The notes: generated by a model not told the origin, from the sequence alone. Positions 23,532 to 32,216 are shown, counted from the stretch's first letter. The stretch: 32,756 bases of DNA from CAIOTO01 sp040389165 (GCA_040389165.1 JAZKAK010000016.1:1-32756); one strand, 5' to 3'. A program made the numbers and translations.

Positions 23532-26369
23532 TTAATCGTTGAGTAACGCTAGCTGAGTTTCAAGCATTAACGCAATGGCTTGTGTGCGATAGGTTGTTTC
23601 ATAAAGACTTTGCAACATCGGTTGGAATCGCTGACGAATGCGATCTGCATCATCAGATATTTCTTGAACATGTTTTTCGTTTTTTTTATTGGTATCCAAA
23701 AGATCTTGAATGGCAATATCAAATATACTCGTGGGCGTTGCGTCTTCTTTTGTTTTGTCATATTTTGCAGTTGCGGCACTTAGTGCGCGATTAAAATTAA
23801 TGGCAATGCCTTGAGTCAATATAAGTGTTGTTTCCACGGACTGGTTTAAGGAAACAGGTGATGTATCCTCAGTTGAGACAAAACCTAGTTTTAAACCTGC
23901 ATAGATTGAATCTTCAGGGGCTTTGATGAAATTTCCTTGTACGTTGCTTATAAAGACGTCAGTCTGACCCGTCATGGAAAGGGTTGCCGTAAATTGGGGC
24001 AATGTGAAAGTTGTGATAATTGGAGAGCCTGGTGTTGGCGGCGATTCTATATTTGTAAAATTAACAACAAGTCCGGCGTAAATTGAATTGCTTGGAAATG
24101 TGAATGTATTATCCGAATTGGATAGGATGGCATTTGATGTTATAATGCCTAAGTCTGTAATAATATTACCTTTAGCATCTTTTATATCACTACTTGTTAT
24201 TACTGCCGAATAGGTGGAATCAGCATTTTGCGTGTAGGTAAGGGTGACGGCCTGTCCGGCAGCTTGTGCGCCGAGTGGGGTAGTTGGCTGAGGGACACTA
24301 AAATTTGTCGCAAATAGTTCGTCTGTTGGCAATGCGCCAATATATGTATACGTCATTTTAATTGGATTGCCAGCGATCGTGCTGTTGAGATTGGTCGGCA
24401 TAGAATAAGCTTGGATATCAGGATTGGTTGATTGTGCGAAATTGCCGAATAATTTTATAATTTTTCTGAAATCACCATCCAATATTATTTCTTTTAATTT
24501 TTGTGAATTAAGATGAATCTTCCCATTAATTGTTCCTGTTTTTGCTTCGGAATCACGTGCATTTAATTCCAGGCCAATATCCATTAAGCTTGTGTAGTCA
24601 TCACCCCTTGCTCCAATTGTGGCCAAGTTGCCAACGCATTGAAGCAGAGATTGAATTTGACTTATAATATTTTCACCGTAAAGGACAGATTTTGGATCTG
24701 GTGTTTTTCCATCACTCTGCATTTTTTTTTGTTCAGCGAGAGCATCAATTACTGCATTGTAATTTGTGATAAGTTCATTAATGGCTTTAAATGCCTTATC
24801 TTTGTCGTAGTCGATCCCAAAAATTGTATCTTGTACGACGTCATTGACGAGTGTTGATTTGGCGTTAACGGTGATCTTAACGCCTAATATAGCATTTGAA
24901 ATAATGTTGCTTGAACGTTCTATATTTGTGCCATTAATTGAAATCTTTGCAAGAAGAGAATCTATATCTGTGTTTGTTATTGGCAACAGTAGGCCCTGTG
25001 TTCCACGGAGTGAAGCGTCTGTTGTCGCTCCAAGAAAATCAATAGGAGTGCCAATCCGTGTTTCATCAAGAACAAGGGCGTAATTTATGCCATCCGTAGA
25101 AGCGACACTTGCGATTATATGTGTTTCTTTGCTTAACGCATTAATAGCGTCTCTAATTGAATTCAAAGAAGAATTTGTTGTGATATTAATTGCTTGATTG
25201 TTGATAAGCAGAGTTCCAGAAAACGAAGTGACGGGTGCTGATGGGTCAGTTGTTGTGTAGCCGCTTACGATGTGGTCTTTTGAGTCAACTAATAAGCTGG
25301 GGGATGTGCCTGATGATGGTAATTGAAGGCCTTCGGTGCCTTGAAGGCTAGCGCTTGTAGTCACGGCTAGAAAATTAATGGGCACACCTATTTGTGTTCC
25401 CGTAAGAGTGAGTGCGAAGTTTGTGCCGTCAGCGGTTGTGACACTTGCTGACACGTTTGATTTATCGCTAACATAATTAATCGAATTCATGATTGAGTTG
25501 AGCGTAGAAGTGCTTGTGATTGGTATTGCCTGACCGTTGATGACAAGGTTTCCTGAGAAACCAAGTGCCCCAGTAGGCGTTCTCGTCGTATAACCACTGA
25601 CGATTTCATCTGTTGACGTTGCTATTGTGCTGGGATCAGTATTTGTCGTGGGTAGTTTAAGTCCCTCAGAACCTTGAAGACTTGCATCCGTCCCTGCTGC
25701 TCCCATAAAATTAATAGGTTCTGCAAGCTCTGTGCTTTCAAGGATAAGAACGTAGCCTGATGTTTTGGATATTTCCAATAGGCTCGCCGAGACATGTGCG
25801 CTTTCGGTCAAGCTATTTATGTCATTAATGATTGTGTTTAAGGTTGATACATTTTCAGTAATAGCAACGGTTTGATTGTTAATGACAAGATTCCCAGAAA
25901 ATGTGACCGGTGTATTGGGTGATACAAAATGAAAAGAACTCGTAAAACTGTCAGCGGCCGCTACTTGAGAAACATTTATTTTGTGATCTGTTGTTGAAAT
26001 CTTTGCGACGGGGCTTATTGTTAGCTCAACGGCGCCATCAGCTTGTTTAGGGCGAAAGAGCTTCGCATTCAATGCATTTGGAACATCTGAGTTGCCGAAA
26101 AAATTGGATCGCAGTTCATTCGTTAATTGCTTTAGGCTATTATCAAGTGTTTCAACTTTGGTACGTAGATCGTCAATAGCAGGGATTTTAACATCAACAT
26201 TAAGTATGATTTGATCTTGATAGAGCTCTGATTGTTCTTTTTTTACAGAGACGATACTATCGACCACAGCGTTGATATCAAGTCCGTTGATTTTAGCAGC
26301 AACCTTTGCTTGCCCGGTTGTTGAGTCGGTTGACACATGACCATATTCGTTATTGACACCGACGGGCAT
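23532..26369 (-). CDS. fliD: Flagellar filament cap protein FliD (hook-associated protein 2), enlarged
   Basis: Caps the filament and folds flagellin at the tip. The N-terminal FliD domain (about 23-115) has the family opening KINGLDINAVVDSIVSVKK; the C-terminal domain (about 480-620 plus 870-945) carries NELITNYNAVIDAL and the terminal coiled coil. Between them are three tandem repeats of about 113 residues starting FSGNLVINNQ (157), FSGNLVINGQ (271) and FSGTLLINNQ (383), each containing an L-N-[ST]-I...IN stretch and an ASL[QR]G[ST][EQ]GL segment, of the flagellin-hook IN-motif type. They make it 945 residues, against roughly 450-700 usually. The start ATG has only a weak GAAAGA site. It lies between flagellin and FliS on the same strand. 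Confidence 0.9.
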   Translation of the reverse strand: MPVGVNNEYGHVSTDSTTGQAKVAAKINGLDINAVVDSIVSVKKEQSELYQDQIILNVDVKIPAIDDLRTKVETLDNSLKQLTNELRSNFFGNSDVPNALNAKLFRPKQADGAVELTISPVAKISTTDHKINVSQVAAADSFTSSFHFVSPNTPVTFSGNLVINNQTVAITENVSTLNTIINDINSLTESAHVSASLLEISKTSGYVLILESTELAEPINFMGAAGTDASLQGSEGLKLPTTNTDPSTIATSTDEIVSGYTTRTPTGALGFSGNLVINGQAIPITSTSTLNSIMNSINYVSDKSNVSASVTTADGTNFALTLTGTQIGVPINFLAVTTSASLQGTEGLQLPSSGTSPSLLVDSKDHIVSGYTTTDPSAPVTSFSGTLLINNQAINITTNSSLNSIRDAINALSKETHIIASVASTDGINYALVLDETRIGTPIDFLGATTDASLRGTQGLLLPITNTDIDSLLAKISINGTNIERSSNIISNAILGVKITVNAKSTLVNDVVQDTIFGIDYDKDKAFKAINELITNYNAVIDALAEQKKMQSDGKTPDPKSVLYGENIISQIQSLLQCVGNLATIGARGDDYTSLMDIGLELNARDSEAKTGTINGKIHLNSQKLKEIILDGDFRKIIKLFGNFAQSTNPDIQAYSMPTNLNSTIAGNPIKMTYTYIGALPTDELFATNFSVPQPTTPLGAQAAGQAVTLTYTQNADSTYSAVITSSDIKDAKGNIITDLGIITSNAILSNSDNTFTFPSNSIYAGLVVNFTNIESPPTPGSPIITTFTLPQFTATLSMTGQTDVFISNVQGNFIKAPEDSIYAGLKLGFVSTEDTSPVSLNQSVETTLILTQGIAINFNRALSAATAKYDKTKEDATPTSIFDIAIQDLLDTNKKNEKHVQEISDDADRIRQRFQPMLQSLYETTYRTQAIALMLETQLALLND

Positions 26370-26400
26370 TATAAAATCTTTCTATTAATAGGTCCAACTC

Positions 26401-26488
26401 TGATCAACATGCTTAATTTGGATGGTCATGTTGATCATAGTGGCGTAGGTCTAAGGGATTGCGCTTTTAGGTGTCGATCAATCCCTTA
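26401..26488 (-). terminator. Two consecutive perfect hairpins between fliC and fliD
   Basis: TGATCAACATG (26401-26411) pairs with 26427-26437 (11 bp), and TAAGGGATTG (26452-26461) pairs with 26479-26488 (10 bp). They lie between the flagellin stop and the fliD start. Neither is followed by a T tract on the minus strand, so they may stabilise the flagellin mRNA 3' end or reduce read-through into fliD rather than act as simple terminators. Confidence 0.5.
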
Positions 26489-26499
26489 CATTAATAAAT

Positions 26500-27993
26500 T
26501 TAACGCATTACCGTTTGCACAAGTTCAGCGAGCTTCTTTGGCTGCTGAAGTGTGTTCTGGAAAATTGTCGAGGACATATTCACGAGCGCCGTTGATTCCT
26601 GTGCATCTTCTAATGCAGTTGTAATATCGGCATCGGTGAAGGTTGCTTTTGCGTTTTTCTCGTTTTGTATTTGAAGTGCTAAGCTTTGGCCTGTAAACGT
26701 AAGCTGCGTTTTTGTGCCGCCAAGTTTTGCAGACATATTGCTTATTTCAATCAGAGCAGCATCTAAAAGGTTTGCCGTTGTCGAGGCTGCATCTCTATCT
26801 GAAATAGTTGTTCCGTTTAGGTTTAGCGCTGATGCTGTTGCTGCGCTAAATTCTATGCTGATGATATCAGAGGAAAGATCTCCAACTTGAAAGCCCATCG
26901 TTAGTTTGTTGCCTGTGTCCACGGTGATGATTTCAATGCCAGCGGTTGGATGTGTTTCATCTGTATTGATGGCTGTATTTATTGTTAGCCCATTATCAAA
27001 AACAACAGTACGTGCGTTTCGATTAAGAGCTGCATTTGATGGGGTAAATGCATCAAATGATTTTTCCCAGACTGTTAATCCATCAGATATCTTGTATGTA
27101 ATTACATTTGATGTATCATCATAGCCATATGAAAGGCCATATGTTCCTGGTCGAGTTGCTGCGCCGGCGGCAACGCTTGTAATCGTAGTCGACAAATCGG
27201 TCGATTGAGATCTCATTGAGATTTGATCGCCGATATCCAGTTGGAATAGCGTATTCAGTTCTGCTTTGATTTGAGCTGTTGATGTAAGGCCTGTACCGGT
27301 GATATTAAGGGAAATTGTGTTTGAATTATCTGTTACACTCGTTAATTGAACCATGCCAGTTGTGTTAAGCTGAATCGTTCCTTTAAAAGACTGGCCGCCA
27401 ATAATGACGCTAACAGAACCTGCATTTTCACCTGAGCTGGCAACATTGACTCCTTGAATAGGGCCGCTCACCAAGCCAGAAAATATAAACGTGGGCGATA
27501 TATCAGCGGGTGTGGCAGGGGATGTTAAGCCAGAAGCGGAAAGTGTTGAAAGACGCTTTGTTTCACCGCTGCCGCCTGAGAATAGAGAAATGCCATTCCA
27601 TGTCGTATTAGCGGTTGCGTCAACTTGTGTGAGAAGCGCTTGATACTCTTCATCAAGCATTGCACGCTGTGATGGTCCGATTGTGTCTGCGTTTGCTTGT
27701 GTTGCGCGTGCCTTCATGGTTTGCAAAATTTGTGTCATGGATGACAATGAACCTGAAGCAAGCGAAATAAGCGCGCAGGCTTGTGTAACGTTGCTAGCAG
27801 CTTGTGTTTGCGCTAGAATTGCTGAACTTAAGCTGGCACCAACGGCAGCAGCAGCAGGCGCGTCTGATGCATCAGAGTCAATACGACCGGATGCAAGTTG
27901 CGCATTTGCTTTTGATAAGTTGGCGATGTTTTGGTTGAAGAAACGACCTGCATTTAATGCATCGACGTTTGTATTAACACTGACTAGTCCCAT
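26500..27993 (-). CDS. fliC: Flagellin
   Basis: Filament subunit. The conserved N-terminal D0/D1 region (VSVNTNVDALNAGRFFNQNI, LASGRIDSDASDA, ALISLASGSLSSMTQILQTMK) and C-terminal D1/D0 region (ISNMSAKLGGTKTQLTFTGQ, ALEDAQESTALVNMSSTI, ending near VMR) flank a large variable Ser/Thr-rich centre (about 145-410) exposed on the filament. About 497 residues. The ATG at 27993 is preferred since AGGAAGTGAG precedes it; a GTG four codons upstream overlaps that site. A sigma-54 promoter lies upstream at 28049-28066. fliD and fliS follow. Confidence 0.93.
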   Translation of the reverse strand: MGLVSVNTNVDALNAGRFFNQNIANLSKANAQLASGRIDSDASDAPAAAAVGASLSSAILAQTQAASNVTQACALISLASGSLSSMTQILQTMKARATQANADTIGPSQRAMLDEEYQALLTQVDATANTTWNGISLFSGGSGETKRLSTLSASGLTSPATPADISPTFIFSGLVSGPIQGVNVASSGENAGSVSVIIGGQSFKGTIQLNTTGMVQLTSVTDNSNTISLNITGTGLTSTAQIKAELNTLFQLDIGDQISMRSQSTDLSTTITSVAAGAATRPGTYGLSYGYDDTSNVITYKISDGLTVWEKSFDAFTPSNAALNRNARTVVFDNGLTINTAINTDETHPTAGIEIITVDTGNKLTMGFQVGDLSSDIISIEFSAATASALNLNGTTISDRDAASTTANLLDAALIEISNMSAKLGGTKTQLTFTGQSLALQIQNEKNAKATFTDADITTALEDAQESTALVNMSSTIFQNTLQQPKKLAELVQTVMR

Positions 27994-28048
27994 AATGATT
28001 CTCACTTCCTGTGAATGGTTAAACTACATGTGCGGACAATGTGTCTGA

Positions 28049-28066
28049 TGCAAGTGTTGTGCCAAA
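28049..28066 (-). promoter_or_regulatory. Sigma-54 (-24/-12) promoter of flagellin
   Basis: The minus strand reads TTTGGCACAACACTTGCA, an essentially perfect match to the RpoN consensus TGGCAC-N5-TTGC(A/T), with GG and GC elements correctly spaced. Transcription would start about 12 bases downstream of the GC, leaving a leader of about 45 bases before the flagellin ATG. Late flagellar genes of alphaproteobacteria such as Caulobacter use sigma-54 with an FlbD-type activator. Neither factor is in this window. Confidence 0.85.
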
Positions 28067-28246
28067 GTTGAGAATACGAGTGTGAATTTAGTCAGGGATT
28101 AAAAACAATGTGTTGCATTGCACTGTTTTAGTCAGTTGCTAAGCAAATTTAATGAGGACGTTGGTATGGATTGCGCGGTTAATATGAATAACAACATGCA
28201 TACATATGGTCAGTAAATAAAGCTTATTGTTGTTTATGTAGCTTTG

Positions 28247-28285
28247 TATAGGCAAAATCTACCGAAGAGGAAAGTTTTGCCTATA
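28247..28285 (-). terminator. Hairpin at the rpoH stop codon
   Basis: TATAGGCAAAA (28247-28257) and its exact complement (28275-28285) form an 11-bp stem with a 17-base loop. The upstream arm on the minus strand includes the rpoH stop codon. No T tract follows, so this could be a weak terminator or an mRNA-stabilising structure. Confidence 0.45.
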
Positions 28286-29165
28286 TATTATGGGGATGGG
28301 GGTCAGTTAGAGTGCGAATATGCTTTTGTAGTTTAGCAAAGGCGGCATTTTCGATCTGTCGAACCCGTTCGCGTGAAATGCTTAAATTCTCACTGACTTC
28401 GTCAAGCGTAAGAGGTGGTTCGGCAAGGCGACGTTGCTGAATAATAGTGCGCTCACGATCGGTAAGGCATTCCATAGCGCTATTAAATAAAATGCGTCTT
28501 TTATTCATTTCATCTTTTTGTATGATATGGATTTCTTGGTTATCCCGCTCATCGACAAGCCACTCAATCCATTCCGTTTGATTTTCTTCGCCAGCATGAA
28601 GTGGTGTGTTGAGTGAATGATCTTTTTTGAGTCGTTGACTCATGTGAATGACTTCTTCTTCACGTACATTAAGTTTTACAGCGATAGCTGCGATAATTTC
28701 CGGTGTAAGTGTGTCATCATCGTGCGCTTTGCGAATCGCTGCACTTGTTTTACGTAGACTAAAAAATAACTTTTTCTGGGCTGAAGTAGTGCCTATTTTA
28801 ATTAAGGACCAATTATGAAGGATATGTTCTTGAATGCTTGCGCGTATCCACCACATGGCATAGGTCGACAAGCGAAATCCTTTGTCCGGATCATAATGCT
28901 TCATCGCTTGGAGCATGCCAATATTACCTTCGGCGATGAGATCGCTGAGTGGGAGGCCATAACCACGATAACCAGCGGCAATTTTTGTGACAAGTCTGAG
29001 ATGCGCGTTGATTAGTTTTTCGGCAGCGGGCCGATCCATTGTTTCACGCCAAGCACGTGCCAATACAATTTCTTCCTCATTTGATAAAATGGGGATTTTC
29101 TTAATCTTTCTTATGTAATGAGAGTCATGATCGCTATCATGAAAAAATGACATAAGTACACTCAT
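28281..29165 (-). CDS. rpoH: RNA polymerase heat-shock sigma factor (sigma-32)
   Basis: Directs RNA polymerase to heat-shock promoters. Region 2 is diagnostic of RpoH: NAHLRLVTKIAAGYRGYGLPLSDLIAEGN and GFRLSTYAMWWIRASIQEHILHNWSLIKIGTTSAQKKLFFSLRK, containing the RpoH box QKKLFF. Region 4 ends with the helix-turn-helix LTLDEVSENLSISRERVRQIE. The length of 294 residues is normal. A second in-frame ATG at 29153 has a GAG 7 bases upstream, so the true start is uncertain by four residues. It is divergent from the YqgE gene with 132 bases between, which must hold both promoters. Confidence 0.95.
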   Translation of the reverse strand: MSVLMSFFHDSDHDSHYIRKIKKIPILSNEEEIVLARAWRETMDRPAAEKLINAHLRLVTKIAAGYRGYGLPLSDLIAEGNIGMLQAMKHYDPDKGFRLSTYAMWWIRASIQEHILHNWSLIKIGTTSAQKKLFFSLRKTSAAIRKAHDDDTLTPEIIAAIAVKLNVREEEVIHMSQRLKKDHSLNTPLHAGEENQTEWIEWLVDERDNQEIHIIQKDEMNKRRILFNSAMECLTDRERTIIQQRRLAEPPLTLDEVSENLSISRERVRQIENAAFAKLQKHIRTLTDPHPHNI

Positions 29166-29297
29166 ATTTAAGGAATCAAATTCTATAATAGATGGTCATT
29201 CAAAAAAACTCAAGCCCAATTAAAGGTTGTTCTGATTAATCATTTTGTAATGATTGTATGATATTCTAAAAATAAGTAAAAAAGGTGAGTTAGACTC

Positions 29298-29888
29298 TTG
29301 AACAAAACTTATACAAAAAACAACTATTCAGATACGCTTATTTTGCCAGGAAGCTTATTGGTAGCGATGCCCTACGTGACTGACGCTCGATTTCATCAAA
29401 GTGTTGTGTATGTTTGCGGGTGTGATTCAACAGGCGCAATGGGGCTTATGTTGAGTAAACCTTTATCCGGACTTGTGTTTAGAGATTTGTTAAAACAAGT
29501 GGATATTCCGATGGGGTACAATTGTCCGGATCTGGCAATTGTATATGGTGGGCCTGTCGATATTAGCCGTGGGTTTGTTCTGCATAGCTTGGATTACCAT
29601 ATTGATTCGACTGTGTTGGTGGATGCAAAGATTGGTGTGACATCCACATTAGAAATACTGAAAGCGCTCGGTAAAGGCGAGGGGCCATGCAAAAAAATCG
29701 TAGCGCTTGGCTACGTTAGCTGGGCAGTCGGGCAATTAGAAGCAGAAATAGCTGAAAATAATTGGCTCGTTGTTCAGCCAACGCTAGAGCTTGTTTTTAA
29801 TACAACGGCTGATTTGAAATGGCGAATGGCGATGGCTTCCATCGGAGTGGACCCGGCAGCCTTAACGCTTGAGTGCGGGCATGCCTGA
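29298..29888 (+). CDS. YqgE/AlgH family protein (UPF0301)
   Basis: Conserved cytosolic protein of unknown biochemical function. The 196-residue product has the family opening LPGSLLVAMPYVTDARFHQSVVYVC, then GAMGLMLSKPL, VYGGPVDISRGFVLHS, and the later segment ALGYVSWAVGQLEAEIAENNWLV, all landmarks of UPF0301. The start is a TTG (29298) with AAAGGTGAG upstream; no ATG precedes the conserved region, and the next in-frame ATG would cut into it. Divergent from rpoH, and convergent with the next small gene. Confidence 0.93.
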   Translation: MNKTYTKNNYSDTLILPGSLLVAMPYVTDARFHQSVVYVCGCDSTGAMGLMLSKPLSGLVFRDLLKQVDIPMGYNCPDLAIVYGGPVDISRGFVLHSLDYHIDSTVLVDAKIGVTSTLEILKALGKGEGPCKKIVALGYVSWAVGQLEAEIAENNWLVVQPTLELVFNTTADLKWRMAMASIGVDPAALTLECGHA

Positions 29889-29903
29889 TACAAAATTTAC
29901 TGG

Positions 29904-30140
29904 TTAACAATTAAGTTCATTTTCTGTTTCATCAGTTCCAATCAAATTATCTTCTTTGTCAGCGTCAAATGCATTGCATTCGGTGATTAACCTTTTTAGC
30001 TCTGCGTTTGACAACCCATCAATTGATATCTTGGGTGCTTTCATTTTTGCAAGGCATGCTAGAATGCGAAAAGAAAGCTCTGTTTTCCCCGACATTTTTG
30101 CCGTTTCATACAGCATTAAAAGTTCGCTTTTTACGTTCAT
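29904..30140 (-). CDS. Small hypothetical protein
   Basis: A 78-residue soluble protein without signal peptide or membrane segment. The N-terminal half is helical (SELLMLYETAKMSGKTELSF, then RILACLAKMKAP), followed by a second possible helix (LSNAELKRLI) and an acidic end. AAGGA lies 6 bases before the ATG, which supports it being translated. Not recognised; convergent with the YqgE gene. Confidence 0.55.
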   Translation of the reverse strand: MNVKSELLMLYETAKMSGKTELSFRILACLAKMKAPKISIDGLSNAELKRLITECNAFDADKEDNLIGTDETENELNC

Positions 30141-30270
30141 CAGGCATCCTTAAATCATTATCAAATAGAGTATGTTTAGTATTTAATACTTTTTTAATGA
30201 TTATGTGCTTTTCTTTATCCCGGGCATTTTCACATAATATATTCATAGTTTATTTACTAAATGTGTCATT

Positions 30271-30308
30271 TTGACAACATGGGTCGGATTAATAATGCAT
30301 GCATTATT
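30271..30308 (+). promoter_or_regulatory. Promoter region with an 18-bp perfect palindrome upstream of the first surface protein
   Basis: AATAATGCATGCATTATT at 30291-30308 is a perfect palindrome. A consensus TTGACA (30271-30276) lies just upstream with the -10 position falling in or at the edge of the palindrome (for example TAATGC at 16-base spacing). It could be an operator for a dimeric regulator covering the -10 region of the outer-membrane protein gene, whose start is 92 bases downstream. Confidence 0.45.
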
Positions 30309-30399
30309 GTTTGCTGTATTCACGAAAGGGTCAATTATGTCAAAAAGAAGATGTAGAACGGCGCGGCTCGCGTCACAATTTAGATTTTAGGAGTTTTTC

Positions 30400-31242
30400 A
30401 TGAAAAGATTTACAAGCGCACTTTTGGCTGTAACTGCTTTAGCTACTGTATCCGTATATGCAGATGGCGCGGTTAGCGGCGGAAGCGAATCAAAGACAGG
30501 TATTTATGTTGGTGGTAATGCTGGTTTAGCGAACACAAACGTAAAGTATGGTTTTACAAACGCTGGTACTAATTTTACAGCAACTGGAGCAGGCCCGACA
30601 AGTGGTGCTGTTACATCTCAGTACACGATGGCTAATAATTCACAAGCTGGTAGCTTTGGTGGTTTGTTTGGTTTGTTTGGTTTGTTTGCTGGTTATGGCA
30701 TGCAGGTTGGTACAATGTATTTTGGCGGTGAAGCTTTTGGTGGTTTGGATACAGCTAAAGTGACGTCCTTTGATGACAATGGCACTGGAAATGGTTCAGT
30801 AACTTCAACTGGCGTTGGTACTTCTCCAGTTTACGCTATTGCTAAGGCAAGCGTAAAGCGTACTAGCTATTATGGCTTGGCTGCGCGCATTGGTGCTTTC
30901 GTTAATTCAAATACATTGTTTTATGTTCGTTTGGGTGTTGAGGCTGGTAAATGGCAAGCTCAAGTTCAACCACATGGTGTGTTTACAGCAAATGATGGCG
31001 GTGTATCAAACCGTTTGTTTACAGCAAACAAGAATTCAATCAGCTTTGCGCCAGGTTTAGGTTTGGAAGCATATATTACTCATAATATGTTCGTACGTGC
31101 TGAATACACTTATTTGTTTGGTCCAAAGTTGAATGTTTCACAAAATACAGTGAATGCTGAAGATGTTCCTACAGATGCAATTAAGCACACATTCAAAGTT
31201 TCACAACAAACATTTAAAGTTGGTGTTGGCTACAAGTTCTAA
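30400..31242 (+). CDS. Outer-membrane beta-barrel surface protein, paralogue 1
   Basis: Exported porin-like beta-barrel. A signal peptide (MKRFTSALLAVTALATVSVYA, cleavage after about residue 21) precedes alternating strands starting TGIYVGGNAGLANTNVKY and ending with FKVGVGYKF, the terminal aromatic recognised by the barrel-assembly machinery. Landmarks shared with the next gene are FVRAEYTYLFGP, YYGLAARIGAF, FYVRLGVEAGKW and SFAPGLGLE. The closest type is the opacity/Msp2-like antigen family of intracellular alphaproteobacteria, but I cannot confirm it. Residues 88-96 are three GLF units encoded by three 9-base tandem repeats. AGGAG lies 6 bases before the ATG. Confidence 0.85.
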   Translation: MKRFTSALLAVTALATVSVYADGAVSGGSESKTGIYVGGNAGLANTNVKYGFTNAGTNFTATGAGPTSGAVTSQYTMANNSQAGSFGGLFGLFGLFAGYGMQVGTMYFGGEAFGGLDTAKVTSFDDNGTGNGSVTSTGVGTSPVYAIAKASVKRTSYYGLAARIGAFVNSNTLFYVRLGVEAGKWQAQVQPHGVFTANDGGVSNRLFTANKNSISFAPGLGLEAYITHNMFVRAEYTYLFGPKLNVSQNTVNAEDVPTDAIKHTFKVSQQTFKVGVGYKF

Positions 31243-31258
31243 TTTGTGCTATACCAAG

Positions 31259-31290
31259 GAATGCTAATAATGGGAACGTCGTTAGCATTC
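31259..31290 (+). terminator. Hairpin between the two surface-protein genes
   Basis: GAATGCTAA (31259-31267) pairs exactly with TTAGCATTC (31282-31290), loop 14 bases, 17 bases after the first stop. The following sequence is AT-rich rather than a T run, so termination may be partial. Confidence 0.45.
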
Positions 31291-31355
31291 ATTTAAATAA
31301 AACCGAGGTGCTGAAAAACAGTGCCTTATAATTATAAAAAAAAGGAACATATAAA

Positions 31356-32192
31356 ATGAAAAAGTTTTTAAATACAATGTTAGCTACAGCTGCTGTAGTT
31401 GCAGTTTCAACGGTTGCATCGTTCGCTGATGCTGGTGCTAAGCCTGCTCAAGGTGCTTATGTTGGTGTAAGCGGTGGTGTTGCTAACACAAACGTGAAGT
31501 ACACACGTGCAGCTTCTGGCAACATGACCAATGGTGGTATTAATGGCGCTACAGTAGGTAATAACGTTGCTGCTGAAACGCAAAATGTTAATTCGAACTC
31601 TGGTAAATCAGCTGGTTTATTTGGTGCACTTGCAGGCTACAACTTTCAATCAGGATCAATGGTTTTTGGTGCTGAAATTTATGGTGGTTTCGATACAACT
31701 AAATTAACAGTGTTCAGTGATGCTGCTTCTGGAAATTCAACGGAATCTGCTACAATGGGTTCTTTAACTGTTAAGCGTACGCAATATTTTGGTTTTGCGC
31801 CACGTATTGGTTTCATGGTTGCACCAAACACGCTTATGTATGCACGTCTTGGCGTTGAAGCTGGTGCATGGAAAGCACAAGCGAATCCAAACTTAGCAGG
31901 TATTGCTGCTGACAATTTGACAGTTGTTACGCCTATTACAGGCACAGATTTGTCAGATACACAGAAAACAGTTTCTGCTACTAAGAAAAGCTTTAGCTTT
32001 GCACCTGGTGCTGGCGTAGAAGTTTATTTGGGTAAAGCGTTTATCCGTGCACAATATAGCTATTTATTTGGTCCAAGCATCAATTTACAACAAACGATGA
32101 AAGCTGTTAATTATTATAATGGTCAATTTGCGAATCATTCAATGAAAGTAACACAACATAAAGTTGAAGTGGCTGTTGGTTACAAGTTCTAA
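31356..32192 (+). CDS. Outer-membrane beta-barrel surface protein, paralogue 2
   Basis: A 278-residue paralogue of the preceding gene with the same architecture: signal peptide (cleavage after SFA near residue 24), opening GAYVGVSGGVANTNVKY, strands FFGFAPRIGF-like, MYARLGVEAGAWKAQ, SFAPGAGVEVYLG, FIRAQYSYLFGPS, and C-terminal VEVAVGYKF. The mature parts differ mostly in putative surface loops (about residues 50-80 and 180-205), as expected of antigens under diversifying selection. It has its own TATAAT (31327-31332) and AAAGGAA ribosome site, and a strong terminator follows. A tandem duplication is the likely origin. Confidence 0.85.
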   Translation: MKKFLNTMLATAAVVAVSTVASFADAGAKPAQGAYVGVSGGVANTNVKYTRAASGNMTNGGINGATVGNNVAAETQNVNSNSGKSAGLFGALAGYNFQSGSMVFGAEIYGGFDTTKLTVFSDAASGNSTESATMGSLTVKRTQYFGFAPRIGFMVAPNTLMYARLGVEAGAWKAQANPNLAGIAADNLTVVTPITGTDLSDTQKTVSATKKSFSFAPGAGVEVYLGKAFIRAQYSYLFGPSINLQQTMKAVNYYNGQFANHSMKVTQHKVEVAVGYKF

Positions 32193-32216
32193 GCTTATAA
32201 TTTAAAGTCTTGTAAG

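Noticed and set aside
28006..28280. Sigma-28 promoter for flagellin
   Set aside because: No TAAA-N15-GCCGATAA-like pair was found, whereas a sigma-54 promoter fits well.
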